Positions 1-7,239 of a stretch of DNA of 26,100 nt are shown in pieces. The notes beneath the pieces are model-generated. The model was not told where the DNA came from, searched no databases, and saw only the letters and a list, made by a program, of their open reading frames with translations. Both the position numbers and the translations under genes were made by a program. Origin of the DNA: Sedimentisphaerales bacterium (lineage in GTDB: Bacteria > Planctomycetota > Phycisphaerae > Sedimentisphaerales > SG8-4); the NCBI GenBank assembly GCA_016932895.1, contig JAFGCA010000136.1:1-26100 (forward strand), given 5' to 3'. Position 1 is the stretch's first letter, and the number at the start of each line of letters is the position of its first letter.

Positions 1-44
1 AAGAAGAGGCGCTGCCTGAGACCGTCCCCGCCGCCACAACCTGA
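1..44 (+). CDS. Possible 3' end of an upstream gene (partial)
   Basis: The third reading frame is open from the window edge to a TGA at 42-44 and would encode a short Glu/Pro/Ala/Thr-rich tail ending EEALPETVPAATT. Such low-complexity acidic tails are common protein C-termini, and the next gene's promoter starts 45 bases later. Fourteen codons are too few to prove coding or assign a function. Confidence 0.3.
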   Translation, partial: EEALPETVPAATT

Positions 45-89
45 CGGGACGCCCAGCCCCTGCACGGCCCCGAATTATCAGGGGACTGC

Positions 90-118
90 TTGAGACTCGC
101 CGCGACCCGCGGTAGACT
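90..118 (+). promoter_or_regulatory. Sigma70-like promoter for the isomerase-like gene
   Basis: The -35 box TTGAGA (90-95) is separated by 17 bases from the -10 box TAGACT (113-118). Transcription would begin near 125, giving a leader of about 70 bases before the ATG at 198. Prediction by eye only; the same layout recurs elsewhere in the window. Confidence 0.45.
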
Positions 119-197
119 GGCACCGCGTACGTGGCGCATGGACCCGATTTCGACGCGCCCGGCCTGCTTTGCGCCGGGCCCGATGCAGGAGAATGCC

Positions 198-1733
198 ATG
201 TCTTCAGATCAGATCAATCGCAGGGAATTCGTAGGCCTGACCACAGCAAGCATCGCCGGAAGCGTTCTGGGCATCGGCTCCGCTGGTGCGCCCGGTGCGG
301 CACAGCGTGCCTGGGACCCCCAAAAGCCGCTCGTCTGCACGGGCCGGTCGCTGATCGTTCAACCCGTGCTGATGTACCGTGTCGCCGAAAAGCGGCCCGC
401 AACCTCGTGGAAGTCATGGGGCGGAGTGCAAACCGAAACTGCCGCCGCGACCGAAGCGAAACGCATATCGGAGGAGTTGGACGCGCTGTCGGCCCGGGCC
501 GAGTTTCCCACGAAGATCCTGCCCATCGTCAAGGTCAGGACGCCCGCCGAAGCCGCCCGCGTGCACGAGCGTGCGTATGACGTGGTCGTGGTCTGCGCCG
601 CCACCGGTTCGGGAGACACGCTGCGGGCCTGCTTTGCCCGACAAAAGGACAAGGACTCCATCGTCTTCGTGCGACATCGGTCCGGCCTGGCCTATTACTG
701 GTACGAGGCCCTCAGCACCCGGTACTTGCAGACGGGCGCGGCGCAGCCCGGCCGAAACTCCTGTCGCGACCACGGGGGCGTCCATGTCGATGACGTGGTC
801 GTCGATGACTACGACGAGATGCTCTGGCGGTTTCGCGCCCTGTACGGGCTCAAGAACTTCCTCGGCGCCCGCGTCGTCGCGCTGGGCGGGCCCTGGGGCA
901 AGTATGCCCCTGATGCGCCGCAGGTGGCCCGCGAGAGGTACCGCCTCAACATCATCGACGTCTCCTACGACGACGTCACGGCCCGCCTCAAGGCCGCCCG
1001 CAACGACCGCAGGCTTCTCGCCGAGGCACAGCGCCGCGCCGAAACATACCTCGCGCTGCCCGAAACGACCCTCATGACCGAGAAGGACTTCGTGACCAAC
1101 GCCTTCGTGCTACACGAGACCTTCAAGGAACTGATGCGCGAGCACAACGCGCCGGCCTTCACGATCCGCGGCTGCATGAGCACGATCCTGCCCATCGCCC
1201 AAACCACCCCCTGCCTGTCCCTGAGCCTGATCAACGACGAGGGCCTCATGGCCTTCTGCGAATCCGATTTCGTCATCATCCCCGCCGGCATCCTGCTGCA
1301 CTACATCGCGAGCAAGCCCGTTTTCCTGCACAACTCGACCTTCCCGCACGACGGCGTCGTCACCTGCGCCCATTGCAGCGCCCCGCGCCGGTTCGACGGC
1401 GCCCGCTACGAGCCGGCGCAGATCATGACGCACTACGAATCCGAATACGGAGCGGCGCCGAAGGTCGAGATGCCCCGGGGACAGCAAGTCACGTTCATCG
1501 ACCCCGAATACAGCACCGGCCGCTGGCTCGGCTTCACCGGCGTCGTCAAGGACAACCCGCTCTACGAGATCTGCCGCTCGCAGCAGGACGTCGAGATCCA
1601 GGGCGACTGGAACAAGCTGCGTAGCGAAGTCCGCGATTCGCACTGGATGATGGTCTACGGCCAGCACCTCAAAGAGCTCGGCTACGCCGCCCGCAAAATC
1701 GGCATCGACTGGATCGATCTCTCGCAGGCCTGA
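198..1733 (+). CDS. Tat-signal protein with L-fucose isomerase-like fold
   Basis: A 511-residue protein. The ATG at 198 is chosen because AGGAGA lies at 186-191 and translation then begins with a twin-arginine signal (NRREFVGLTT, residues 7-16) followed by a Gly/Ala-rich hydrophobic stretch to about residue 35, predicting export by the Tat pathway. The mature part resembles the FucI/AraA-like sugar isomerase fold: a conserved C-terminal-domain block at residues 336-357 contains PCLSLSLIND and CESD, where the acidic residues E355 and D357 fall in the region that binds metal in fucose isomerases. A His/Cys-rich stretch follows (residues 378-393). The substrate is unknown. An exported isomerase-fold protein may have a non-isomerase role in sugar processing. 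The gene converges on the serine hydrolase with a gap of only 22 bases. An upstream in-frame start at 90 would bury the Tat signal and is disfavoured. Confidence 0.65.
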   Translation: MSSDQINRREFVGLTTASIAGSVLGIGSAGAPGAAQRAWDPQKPLVCTGRSLIVQPVLMYRVAEKRPATSWKSWGGVQTETAAATEAKRISEELDALSARAEFPTKILPIVKVRTPAEAARVHERAYDVVVVCAATGSGDTLRACFARQKDKDSIVFVRHRSGLAYYWYEALSTRYLQTGAAQPGRNSCRDHGGVHVDDVVVDDYDEMLWRFRALYGLKNFLGARVVALGGPWGKYAPDAPQVARERYRLNIIDVSYDDVTARLKAARNDRRLLAEAQRRAETYLALPETTLMTEKDFVTNAFVLHETFKELMREHNAPAFTIRGCMSTILPIAQTTPCLSLSLINDEGLMAFCESDFVIIPAGILLHYIASKPVFLHNSTFPHDGVVTCAHCSAPRRFDGARYEPAQIMTHYESEYGAAPKVEMPRGQQVTFIDPEYSTGRWLGFTGVVKDNPLYEICRSQQDVEIQGDWNKLRSEVRDSHWMMVYGQHLKELGYAARKIGIDWIDLSQA

Positions 1734-1755
1734 CGGGGCTTCGCGATGAAGGATC

Positions 1756-2937
1756 CTATTTCGCGAGGAACTCCTTGATCAGCGCGGCGCAGACGTCGTC
1801 GCATGCTTTGGCGACGTCGCCGCCACCCTGATTGGTGGCCGCCATGACGGCGAAGTTTCGCTTCGGCGCCATCCAGACCACCGCGTAGTTCTGGTTGTTG
1901 GTCCCCGTGTGGGTGAGGACCTCGCCGCCGGCCCAGTCCCGCGATTTTACGGCCCAGCCCTTGGCATAGTCGCCGCCGAAATCGGGCGTGTGAAGCTCGG
2001 TTATGCTCGACGGAGGAAGAATCGTTTGCACGCCCTGTCGTCCCTTCAGATGCGCCAGCACGAATTTGGCCCAGTCGCCCATGGAACAGTGGACCGTTCC
2101 GCCGGGTCCGATGGCGGGGGGATTGTCGCTGAAGCGGCCCGGGCCGATCGGCTTCAATTTGCCGTCGGAGAACCGGTGCTGCCAGGGCTGATCGATCTTC
2201 CCCGGCGTTCCCATCGCACCGAATCCGGCGCTGCCCATGCCCAGCGGCTCGAACACCATCTCTTGCATGAGCGTTTCATAGGGCGTCTTCATGATCTGCT
2301 CGGCGATCGTCCCGGCGACGGCAAAACCGGCGTTGGAATAGAGGTATTCCTCTCCCGGCACCGTTGTCGGCTCCTGGCGCAAGATCAACCGGGTGTAGGC
2401 CAGCCGTTGCTGCATCGGCGCGCCGGGCAATCGGTGCACGTCCCGGAACGACATGCCCTCGGGCCACGAGGCGCCCGAACCGGGCAGGCCCGCGCGGTGC
2501 GCGAGCAGATGCCGGATCGTGACGGTTCGATAAGCGGGGCGCATATCCTCGACCAGGTCGGGCAGCAACTCCGCCAGCGTCGCATCCCACCGAAGCTTGC
2601 CCTGCTCGATGAGGATCGCGATGAGCGTGGCCGTCATGGCCTTGGTGCACGAGCCCAAATGGAATTGGTCGACCGACGTGACCTTGACGTCGCTGCCGGC
2701 CTTGCGGACGCCCCTGGCCGCCACCCCACACACCCGACCGTCCAGAATCACCGCGGCCGCCACCGCCGGCACGTCGTACGCCTGCCGGACCGATTCAATC
2801 ACAGGGACAATGCGGTCGCCCGATCCGAAACACAGGCAAGGCGTAAGCAAGAAGACGAACGACAACGCCGAAACCCAGCCACGTACCGTGCGTCCGCGTC
2901 GCTCGCACACAGAATCGTCAACGGACAATGTCATCAT
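1756..2937 (-). CDS. Secreted serine hydrolase, class C beta-lactamase family
   Basis: This belongs to the serine beta-lactamase/D-alanyl-D-alanine carboxypeptidase-like family (Pfam Beta-lactamase). Counting from an in-frame GTG at 2949, which gives 397 residues, the three family motifs are all present: SCTK (100-103, nucleophile S100 and general base K103), YSN (204-206), and HTG (347-349) in place of KTG. HTG is common in the esterase and peptidase members. An N-terminal Arg-rich segment and the hydrophobic run WVSALSFVFLLTPCLCF indicate a signal peptide, so it acts outside the cytoplasm. I prefer the ATG at 2937 because AAGGTGG lies 8-9 bases upstream of it; the GTG at 2949 is the alternative. 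Motifs alone do not decide between esterase, peptidase or lactamase activity, and family breadth makes antibiotic resistance unlikely to be the main role. Confidence 0.88.
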   Translation of the reverse strand: MMTLSVDDSVCERRGRTVRGWVSALSFVFLLTPCLCFGSGDRIVPVIESVRQAYDVPAVAAAVILDGRVCGVAARGVRKAGSDVKVTSVDQFHLGSCTKAMTATLIAILIEQGKLRWDATLAELLPDLVEDMRPAYRTVTIRHLLAHRAGLPGSGASWPEGMSFRDVHRLPGAPMQQRLAYTRLILRQEPTTVPGEEYLYSNAGFAVAGTIAEQIMKTPYETLMQEMVFEPLGMGSAGFGAMGTPGKIDQPWQHRFSDGKLKPIGPGRFSDNPPAIGPGGTVHCSMGDWAKFVLAHLKGRQGVQTILPPSSITELHTPDFGGDYAKGWAVKSRDWAGGEVLTHTGTNNQNYAVVWMAPKRNFAVMAATNQGGGDVAKACDDVCAALIKEFLAK

Positions 2938-3241
2938 CAGAAGAACCACCTTCCATCAAAAAAACAAATCGCCTTTCCGTTCCAGCCCCTATGCGGCCGT
3001 GCTCGTCAATGGCAACGTCCGCTGAGAATAACGAGGCACCCGCCGAGCCGTCAATTGGGAAAACTGCGCGTTGCTGCCTCAGGCAAGTCGTCGCAAATAA
3101 AACCAGGCCCGGTAAAGACAAACGATGATTTCGATTGTTGTATGGGCGAACGGTGGTCGTTTCGGATCGCGTGATTCGCTCGTTGTGGGCGGAGGCAGAC
3201 CGCTGCAAAACCAATGTTTTCGTATCAGGAAGGAGAACACA
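2938..3241. other. Divergent intergenic region, no gene seen
   Basis: The 304 bases between the leftward serine hydrolase and the rightward small secreted protein must hold promoters for both, but I found no pair of -35/-10 boxes good enough to report. Local AT content is higher than in the genes around it (for example an A/T run near 2955-2970). Open frames here are extensions of the flanking genes, not separate genes. Confidence 0.4.
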
Positions 3242-3757
3242 ATGAACATTCGGAATCTCTGCTTGTTGACCCTGGGCCTTTTGGCAATCGGAACAGTTCC
3301 GGCCGCAGCCCAAAGTAAGCTGGGCGATTTCGTGACGCAGTACGGCTACGACTGGCTGCTGGGCAAATGGACAGCCACCGACAACGAGGGACAGCGCGTC
3401 GAGGTCAACTACAAGTGGGGGCTCGACAAACACATCGTCGTGATGGATTTCAGCATGGGAGACTTCGCGTTTCACGGCATGACCATGCTCGTCGTCTCAA
3501 GCGAGGAAGTTGCCCTGGCCGGTGCGGACAACCAGGGCGGCATCTGGAAGGGCACCTGGGGCGACAACTACGGCGACGCCGTCCTGAAAGTCGAGGGCGT
3601 CCAGGCCGACGGAGAGACCCAGAAGGTCGAGATCGTGCACAGGAACCTCGACGCCAAGACCATCAAGATCAGCATCTACGGCCTCGACAGTTGGGGCTAC
3701 CGCGACGCCGAGCCCTGGAGCACCCTGACCTGCAAACGCCAATCCCGCAAGAAGTGA
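3242..3757 (+). CDS. Small secreted protein of unknown function
   Basis: A 171-residue protein. The ATG at 3242 follows a strong AGGAAGGAGA (3227-3236). It begins with a standard signal peptide: MNIRN, a Leu-rich core, and a likely cleavage after the Ala run at residues 21-23 (PAAAQS). The mature region is rich in alternating beta-type segments with Trp/Gly (WLLGKWTATDNEG, GIWKGTWGDNYGD) and reads like a small beta-barrel or lipocalin-like domain of the kind annotated DUF1579 or similar; I could not assign the family firmly. It is likely periplasmic. A hairpin terminator follows 41 bases after the stop, so it appears to be a single-gene unit. Confidence 0.72.
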   Translation: MNIRNLCLLTLGLLAIGTVPAAAQSKLGDFVTQYGYDWLLGKWTATDNEGQRVEVNYKWGLDKHIVVMDFSMGDFAFHGMTMLVVSSEEVALAGADNQGGIWKGTWGDNYGDAVLKVEGVQADGETQKVEIVHRNLDAKTIKISIYGLDSWGYRDAEPWSTLTCKRQSRKK

Positions 3758-3798
3758 TCCGGACCCCCACCGGACATCCACAAAAAGCCTGTCCATCA

Positions 3799-3831
3799 GG
3801 GGCGCGCCCGTCACCCGAACGGTCGCGCCCC
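3799..3831 (+). terminator. Hairpin terminator after the small secreted protein gene
   Basis: GGGGCGCG (3799-3806) pairs perfectly with CGCGCCCC (3824-3831), and the loop holds a further CCGT/ACGG pairing. A short, poor T tract (TTCGTCG) follows, so it may be a weak intrinsic terminator or an RNA-stabilising stem. Confidence 0.5.
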
Positions 3832-3975
3832 TTCGTCGTGGCACCTCCCCCGGGGGCCTCCCCGCGTCTGTGACAACATTCCGGCCTGCGCTTCACCAAC
3901 TCGATAGGCAATATTTCGCGGTCGGCGGCGACTACCCGGGCGGAGGCGCCGGTCGCCCCGTCGGCGTGTTTGGAG

Positions 3976-4003
3976 TTGCGTTTGCGGCCTTGTGTCCTAC
4001 AAT
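3976..4003 (+). promoter_or_regulatory. Sigma70-like promoter of the Hsp70-like operon
   Basis: TTGCGT (3976-3981), a 16-base spacer, then TACAAT (3998-4003). Predicted transcription start is near 4010, about 45 bases before the ATG at 4057. It is the only clear promoter-like pair I found in the roughly 300 bases between the preceding gene and this operon; the rest of that gap holds only the hairpin at 3799-3831. Confidence 0.5.
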
Positions 4004-4056
4004 GGCGGTTGGCGCGGGTATGAACGCGACATTTGAGTGACCATGTGTCTTTACGT

Positions 4057-5040
4057 ATGCTGGATTTGCAGGAAAAGATAAGCGGCGCACAATCGGCGAC
4101 CGAACCGATGCGGCGTGAGCTGGCCGAACGGGCGACGAAGGAGTACTTCGCGGCGCTGCGCGTCACGAAAGACCCGGGCCCGGGCGACTTCGAAGCCGCC
4201 CAATCGCGGGCCCACGCCGTCTTGAAACAAGAGCTGCTCGCAACCGCTTCGCTCGGCACAATCGACGGCCGGACCGATTTCGAGGCCCGCGACGTCGCCC
4301 ATGTGGCGCTGGGCTTCGAGACGATTGCCCGGCCCCCGCAGATTCCCAGACTGCTGGCGGTCCCTGAAACGAAAGCGACTACCTCGGCCCTGGCGGCGGT
4401 GGCCGGGGCGGTAGCGGGGATGCTCCTACTGGCCCCGGTCCTGCGTGTCGCGCTCGACATGCGCGATCTCGGACTGACGGTCGGCGGGCCCGTCGGGGCG
4501 CTGCTGGCGGTCCTGCTCGTGCACAAGCTGGCGCGAATAAGGCTCCTGACGAAGATTCTGCCCTGGGCATTCAGCCGGCCCAAACCGCTGCAAGGCAACA
4601 TCCGGGGCGAATATGAGAAAACCGTGCGCGCCGCCATCGAACAATGGCTGGAATGGGCCGTGGTGGTTCTGACGGCCCTGTGCTTCCATCGAACCGGCGC
4701 GAAGAAATCGGAAACGGATGAGGGCAAGGCCTTCCGCCGACTGGCCAAGGTGATCTACGCGCTGCACCAGGCCTCGCCCGAATCGCTGGCGGTCGTCGCC
4801 GACGAACTGCTTCAGGAGGCCCGCAACAGCGGCTTCGAAGGCCTCCAGGGCGCGCCTGCCTTCACGGCGGCCGGCGCGAAGGAGGAGACTCTCCTCTGGC
4901 AACAGAACCTCCAAAGCAAGTACGAGACCTTCGGTCACGTCACCGAGGGCGACCGTGTGACCATCGAGCGGCCCGCCGTCGTCTTCGACGGCAAGGTCGT
5001 ACAGCGCGGGCTCGTTCGCAGAGTCCGCGACAGGACGTAA
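4057..5040 (+). CDS. Membrane protein of unknown function, partner of Hsp70-like ATPase
   Basis: I do not recognise this 327-residue protein. Residues 1-90 are charged and mostly helical. Two hydrophobic segments follow (about 109-131 and 139-158) separated by a short Asp/Arg/Gly-containing loop, then a third weaker one (about 197-211). The C-terminal part is soluble and helical and ends in a probable beta-rich tail (GDRVTIERPAVVFDGKVV and onward, residues 298-327). The stop at 5038-5040 is one base from the ATG of the Hsp70-like gene, so the two are almost certainly co-transcribed and translationally coupled. No Shine-Dalgarno site is evident; the ATG at 4057 is the first ATG in frame, with GTG at 4045 and TTG at 4033 as alternatives. 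By context it may be a substrate adaptor, a nucleotide-exchange partner or a membrane receptor for the ATPase; sequence alone does not decide. Confidence 0.75.
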   Translation: MLDLQEKISGAQSATEPMRRELAERATKEYFAALRVTKDPGPGDFEAAQSRAHAVLKQELLATASLGTIDGRTDFEARDVAHVALGFETIARPPQIPRLLAVPETKATTSALAAVAGAVAGMLLLAPVLRVALDMRDLGLTVGGPVGALLAVLLVHKLARIRLLTKILPWAFSRPKPLQGNIRGEYEKTVRAAIEQWLEWAVVVLTALCFHRTGAKKSETDEGKAFRRLAKVIYALHQASPESLAVVADELLQEARNSGFEGLQGAPAFTAAGAKEETLLWQQNLQSKYETFGHVTEGDRVTIERPAVVFDGKVVQRGLVRRVRDRT

Positions 5041-5041
5041 C

Positions 5042-7048
5042 ATGGATACTCGGGGCATTCTGGCAATCGATTTCGGCACGACGAACTCTTACTTCTGTAA
5101 GTGTCCGGCGGACCAGATCTCCCCGGTCGGGGTGGATTTCGGCACGGGACGCGACGGTCTGCCCACGACGATTCTCTACCGCGCCGACCGCGAGCCGCTG
5201 GTGGGCGACCAGGCGTTGCACGAATACGGGGAGGCCTCCGCCGAGGAACGCAGCCGGTATCAACTGCGCACGCAGTTCAAGCCCGACATCGTCGACAGCG
5301 CCGAAGCGGCCCAGGCCGCCGTCGATTTCCTTCGCACCATCGTGGCCCAGTCCCAGCGCCGGCACATCGTGCTGGACCCGCCGAAGCAACACGTCATCTT
5401 CGGTGTGCCCAGCGAATCGGAGAGCCGCTTTCGCACCGAGCTGGCGGGCATCGCTGAGACCGCCGGCTACGGCAAGGTCCGGCTCGTGGACGAGCCCAAA
5501 GGGGCCCTGCTGCACCATCTCTGGCACAAGGATTTCTCCCCGGAGCAGGCGCAGAAAGGCATCCTCGTCATCGACTTCGGCGGTGGGACCTGCGACTTCG
5601 CCTTCCTGCAAAGCCTGCAGGTCTGCCACTCCTGGGGCGAGATGGAATTGGGCGGGCGGCTGTTCGACGACCTGTTCTTCCAGTGGTTTCTCGAGCAGAA
5701 CCCGGCGGCGCTGAAGGAAATGGAAAAGGCGGGCGACGCGTACTACGTCCATTCGTACCTGTGCCGGGAAGTGAAGGAGTTTTTCTCGCTGACGATGGCG
5801 CGCGACCGCAGTGAGACCGTCAACAAATCCATCGGCCGCTATGGCAGTCTCAGAGGCATGAGCTGGCCGGACTTCCTCGAGCGCGCCGGGGCCTATCGGC
5901 CCAGCCCGACGTTCGTGGGCCATCTGCACGACATGGGCGTGCGCTGCGACCGGATTTTGCAGGCCCAAGAGCCCATCGATTTGATCGGCTGGTTCCGCGC
6001 GTCCCTGGCGCAGGGACTCAATGAAAAGTCGGTGGCTACCGGTGACATCAGCCGGGTGATCTTAGCCGGCGGCAGCAGCCAGTGGCCGTTTATCCCCGAC
6101 GTCGTCTGCGACATACTGCACCTCCCCGCTTCCGACGACGACCGCGGGCCGCTGGGTCACACCCTGATGCGCAGCGACCGGCCTTACGCGGTCATCGCCC
6201 AGGGGCTGGCCATCCTGCCCGCGTTGCAGAAAAAGTTCGACGAGACGCGGGACAAGCTGCGGGCGGACCTGCCCGAGTTCTGCCAGACGCAGGTCCGGCC
6301 CCTGGTCGATAGTGTGACGGAGAAATACATCGCCGGCGTCGCCGCCGACGTGACATCGGAGCTGTTCGAAAAGACAATACGGCCGACGCTGGAGGAGTTT
6401 CGCCGCAGCGGCGGCTCGGTAAAGACGTTGCGGGACACCGTCGCCGGCAAGGTCGCCGACAACGAAGCGCAGCTCCGGGACATCATCCAGGAGCGTTTGC
6501 AAACGCTGCGCCTGGGCTTGCCGGGTCAGCTCAACGAGATGCTGTCGCGCTGGTTCGGCTCGTATGGGCTCAGCGTGGGCGACAAGCCGGTCAAGCAGAC
6601 CAGTCAGGTCCCGGTGGGCGAGGACATGGTGCGGCCGGATGCGCCCGATCTGTACGGGCCCGTCTGCGAGACGGTCGGATGGTTCGTCGTGGCGCTGGCG
6701 ACCAGCGTCGGCGCGGCTGTGAGCGGCGGAGGCGGCATCGCCCTGCTGGCGACCGGACCGGTCGGATTGGTCGTCGGCGCCGTCCTCAGCGCCGTCGCCG
6801 CCTTCCTGGCCGTGCGACACGGAAAGGCCCGCGCCCGCGAGCTGGCCGACAACTGGAACGCCCCCGCCTGGATCGTCAGGAACGTCCTGACCTCCACGCG
6901 GATCGCCAAGATGCGCCGGCAGTTCAAAGCCCATCTCCAGGAGTCCCTCCGCCGCCAAACCGCCCCCCTCCAGAACGAGCTGGAAACGAAAATCCGGGAA
7001 GTCACCCACAACCAGATCGAAGGCCTCTCCGAAGTCACACAACTATAG
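5042..7048 (+). CDS. Membrane-anchored Hsp70-like ATPase
   Basis: A 668-residue protein with an actin/Hsp70-fold ATPase in its N-terminal 395 residues: phosphate-1 motif IDFGTTNS (9-16), a DEPKGALLHHLW segment (150-161) where DnaK has NEPTAAALAYG, phosphate-2 motif IDFGGGTCDF (177-186), and adenosine motif ILAGGSSQWPF (340-350). The canonical DnaK beta-sandwich substrate-binding domain is not recognisable. In its place are a long charged helical region (about 395-510) and a Gly/Ala/Val-rich hydrophobic hairpin (about 544-591) that looks like two membrane segments, then a basic, coiled-coil-like tail (600-668). It is therefore not the housekeeping DnaK but a divergent member that could use ATP cycling at a membrane. 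It lies one base after its partner gene; no DnaJ or GrpE gene is adjacent. Confidence 0.85.
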   Translation: MDTRGILAIDFGTTNSYFCKCPADQISPVGVDFGTGRDGLPTTILYRADREPLVGDQALHEYGEASAEERSRYQLRTQFKPDIVDSAEAAQAAVDFLRTIVAQSQRRHIVLDPPKQHVIFGVPSESESRFRTELAGIAETAGYGKVRLVDEPKGALLHHLWHKDFSPEQAQKGILVIDFGGGTCDFAFLQSLQVCHSWGEMELGGRLFDDLFFQWFLEQNPAALKEMEKAGDAYYVHSYLCREVKEFFSLTMARDRSETVNKSIGRYGSLRGMSWPDFLERAGAYRPSPTFVGHLHDMGVRCDRILQAQEPIDLIGWFRASLAQGLNEKSVATGDISRVILAGGSSQWPFIPDVVCDILHLPASDDDRGPLGHTLMRSDRPYAVIAQGLAILPALQKKFDETRDKLRADLPEFCQTQVRPLVDSVTEKYIAGVAADVTSELFEKTIRPTLEEFRRSGGSVKTLRDTVAGKVADNEAQLRDIIQERLQTLRLGLPGQLNEMLSRWFGSYGLSVGDKPVKQTSQVPVGEDMVRPDAPDLYGPVCETVGWFVVALATSVGAAVSGGGGIALLATGPVGLVVGAVLSAVAAFLAVRHGKARARELADNWNAPAWIVRNVLTSTRIAKMRRQFKAHLQESLRRQTAPLQNELETKIREVTHNQIEGLSEVTQL

Positions 7049-7058
7049 CTTCCGCAGC

Positions 7059-7147
7059 GGGTGGCAGCGTCAAGGCCGCAGGCCTTGGCGATGGGATTAT
7101 TCGAACGCGGGAAAACCATCGCCAAGCTGCGCTTGACGCTGCCACCC
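7059..7147. repeat. 89-bp nested palindrome, MITE/REP-like
   Basis: Perfect 16-bp terminal inverted repeats (7059-7074 and 7132-7147) beginning GGGTGGCAGCGTCAAG enclose a second perfect 11-bp inverted pair (7084-7094 and 7116-7126, CTTGGCGATGG and its complement). The left arm also contains its own 7-bp hairpin, CAAGGCC-GCA-GGCCTTG (7071-7087), and the right arm a 5-bp one, CAAGC-TGC-GCTTG (7123-7135). It encodes no protein and lies between two convergent genes, 10 bases after the Hsp70-like stop. Non-autonomous MITE or REP elements look like this. It could also act as a bidirectional transcription stop. I see no clear target-site duplication. Confidence 0.7.
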
Positions 7148-7239
7148 GAGGATTCGTTTGGTCGCGAGCGGCTCAGGACGAGAACGTCCCCTCACACAGG
7201 GATTCTGTCTGACGCGTATCGGTCCCGGCGGGCCGGGGT

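Noticed and set aside
4954..5037. GrpE-like tail in the Hsp70 partner (residues about 300-327)
   Set aside because: The G, RPA and V residues are superficially like the GrpE beta-wing but their order does not match the GrpE pattern; not enough to call a nucleotide-exchange factor.
7221..7239. GC-rich stem CCCGG/CCGGG just past the transglutaminase-like stop as a terminator
   Set aside because: Only 5 bp and no T tract on the relevant strand.
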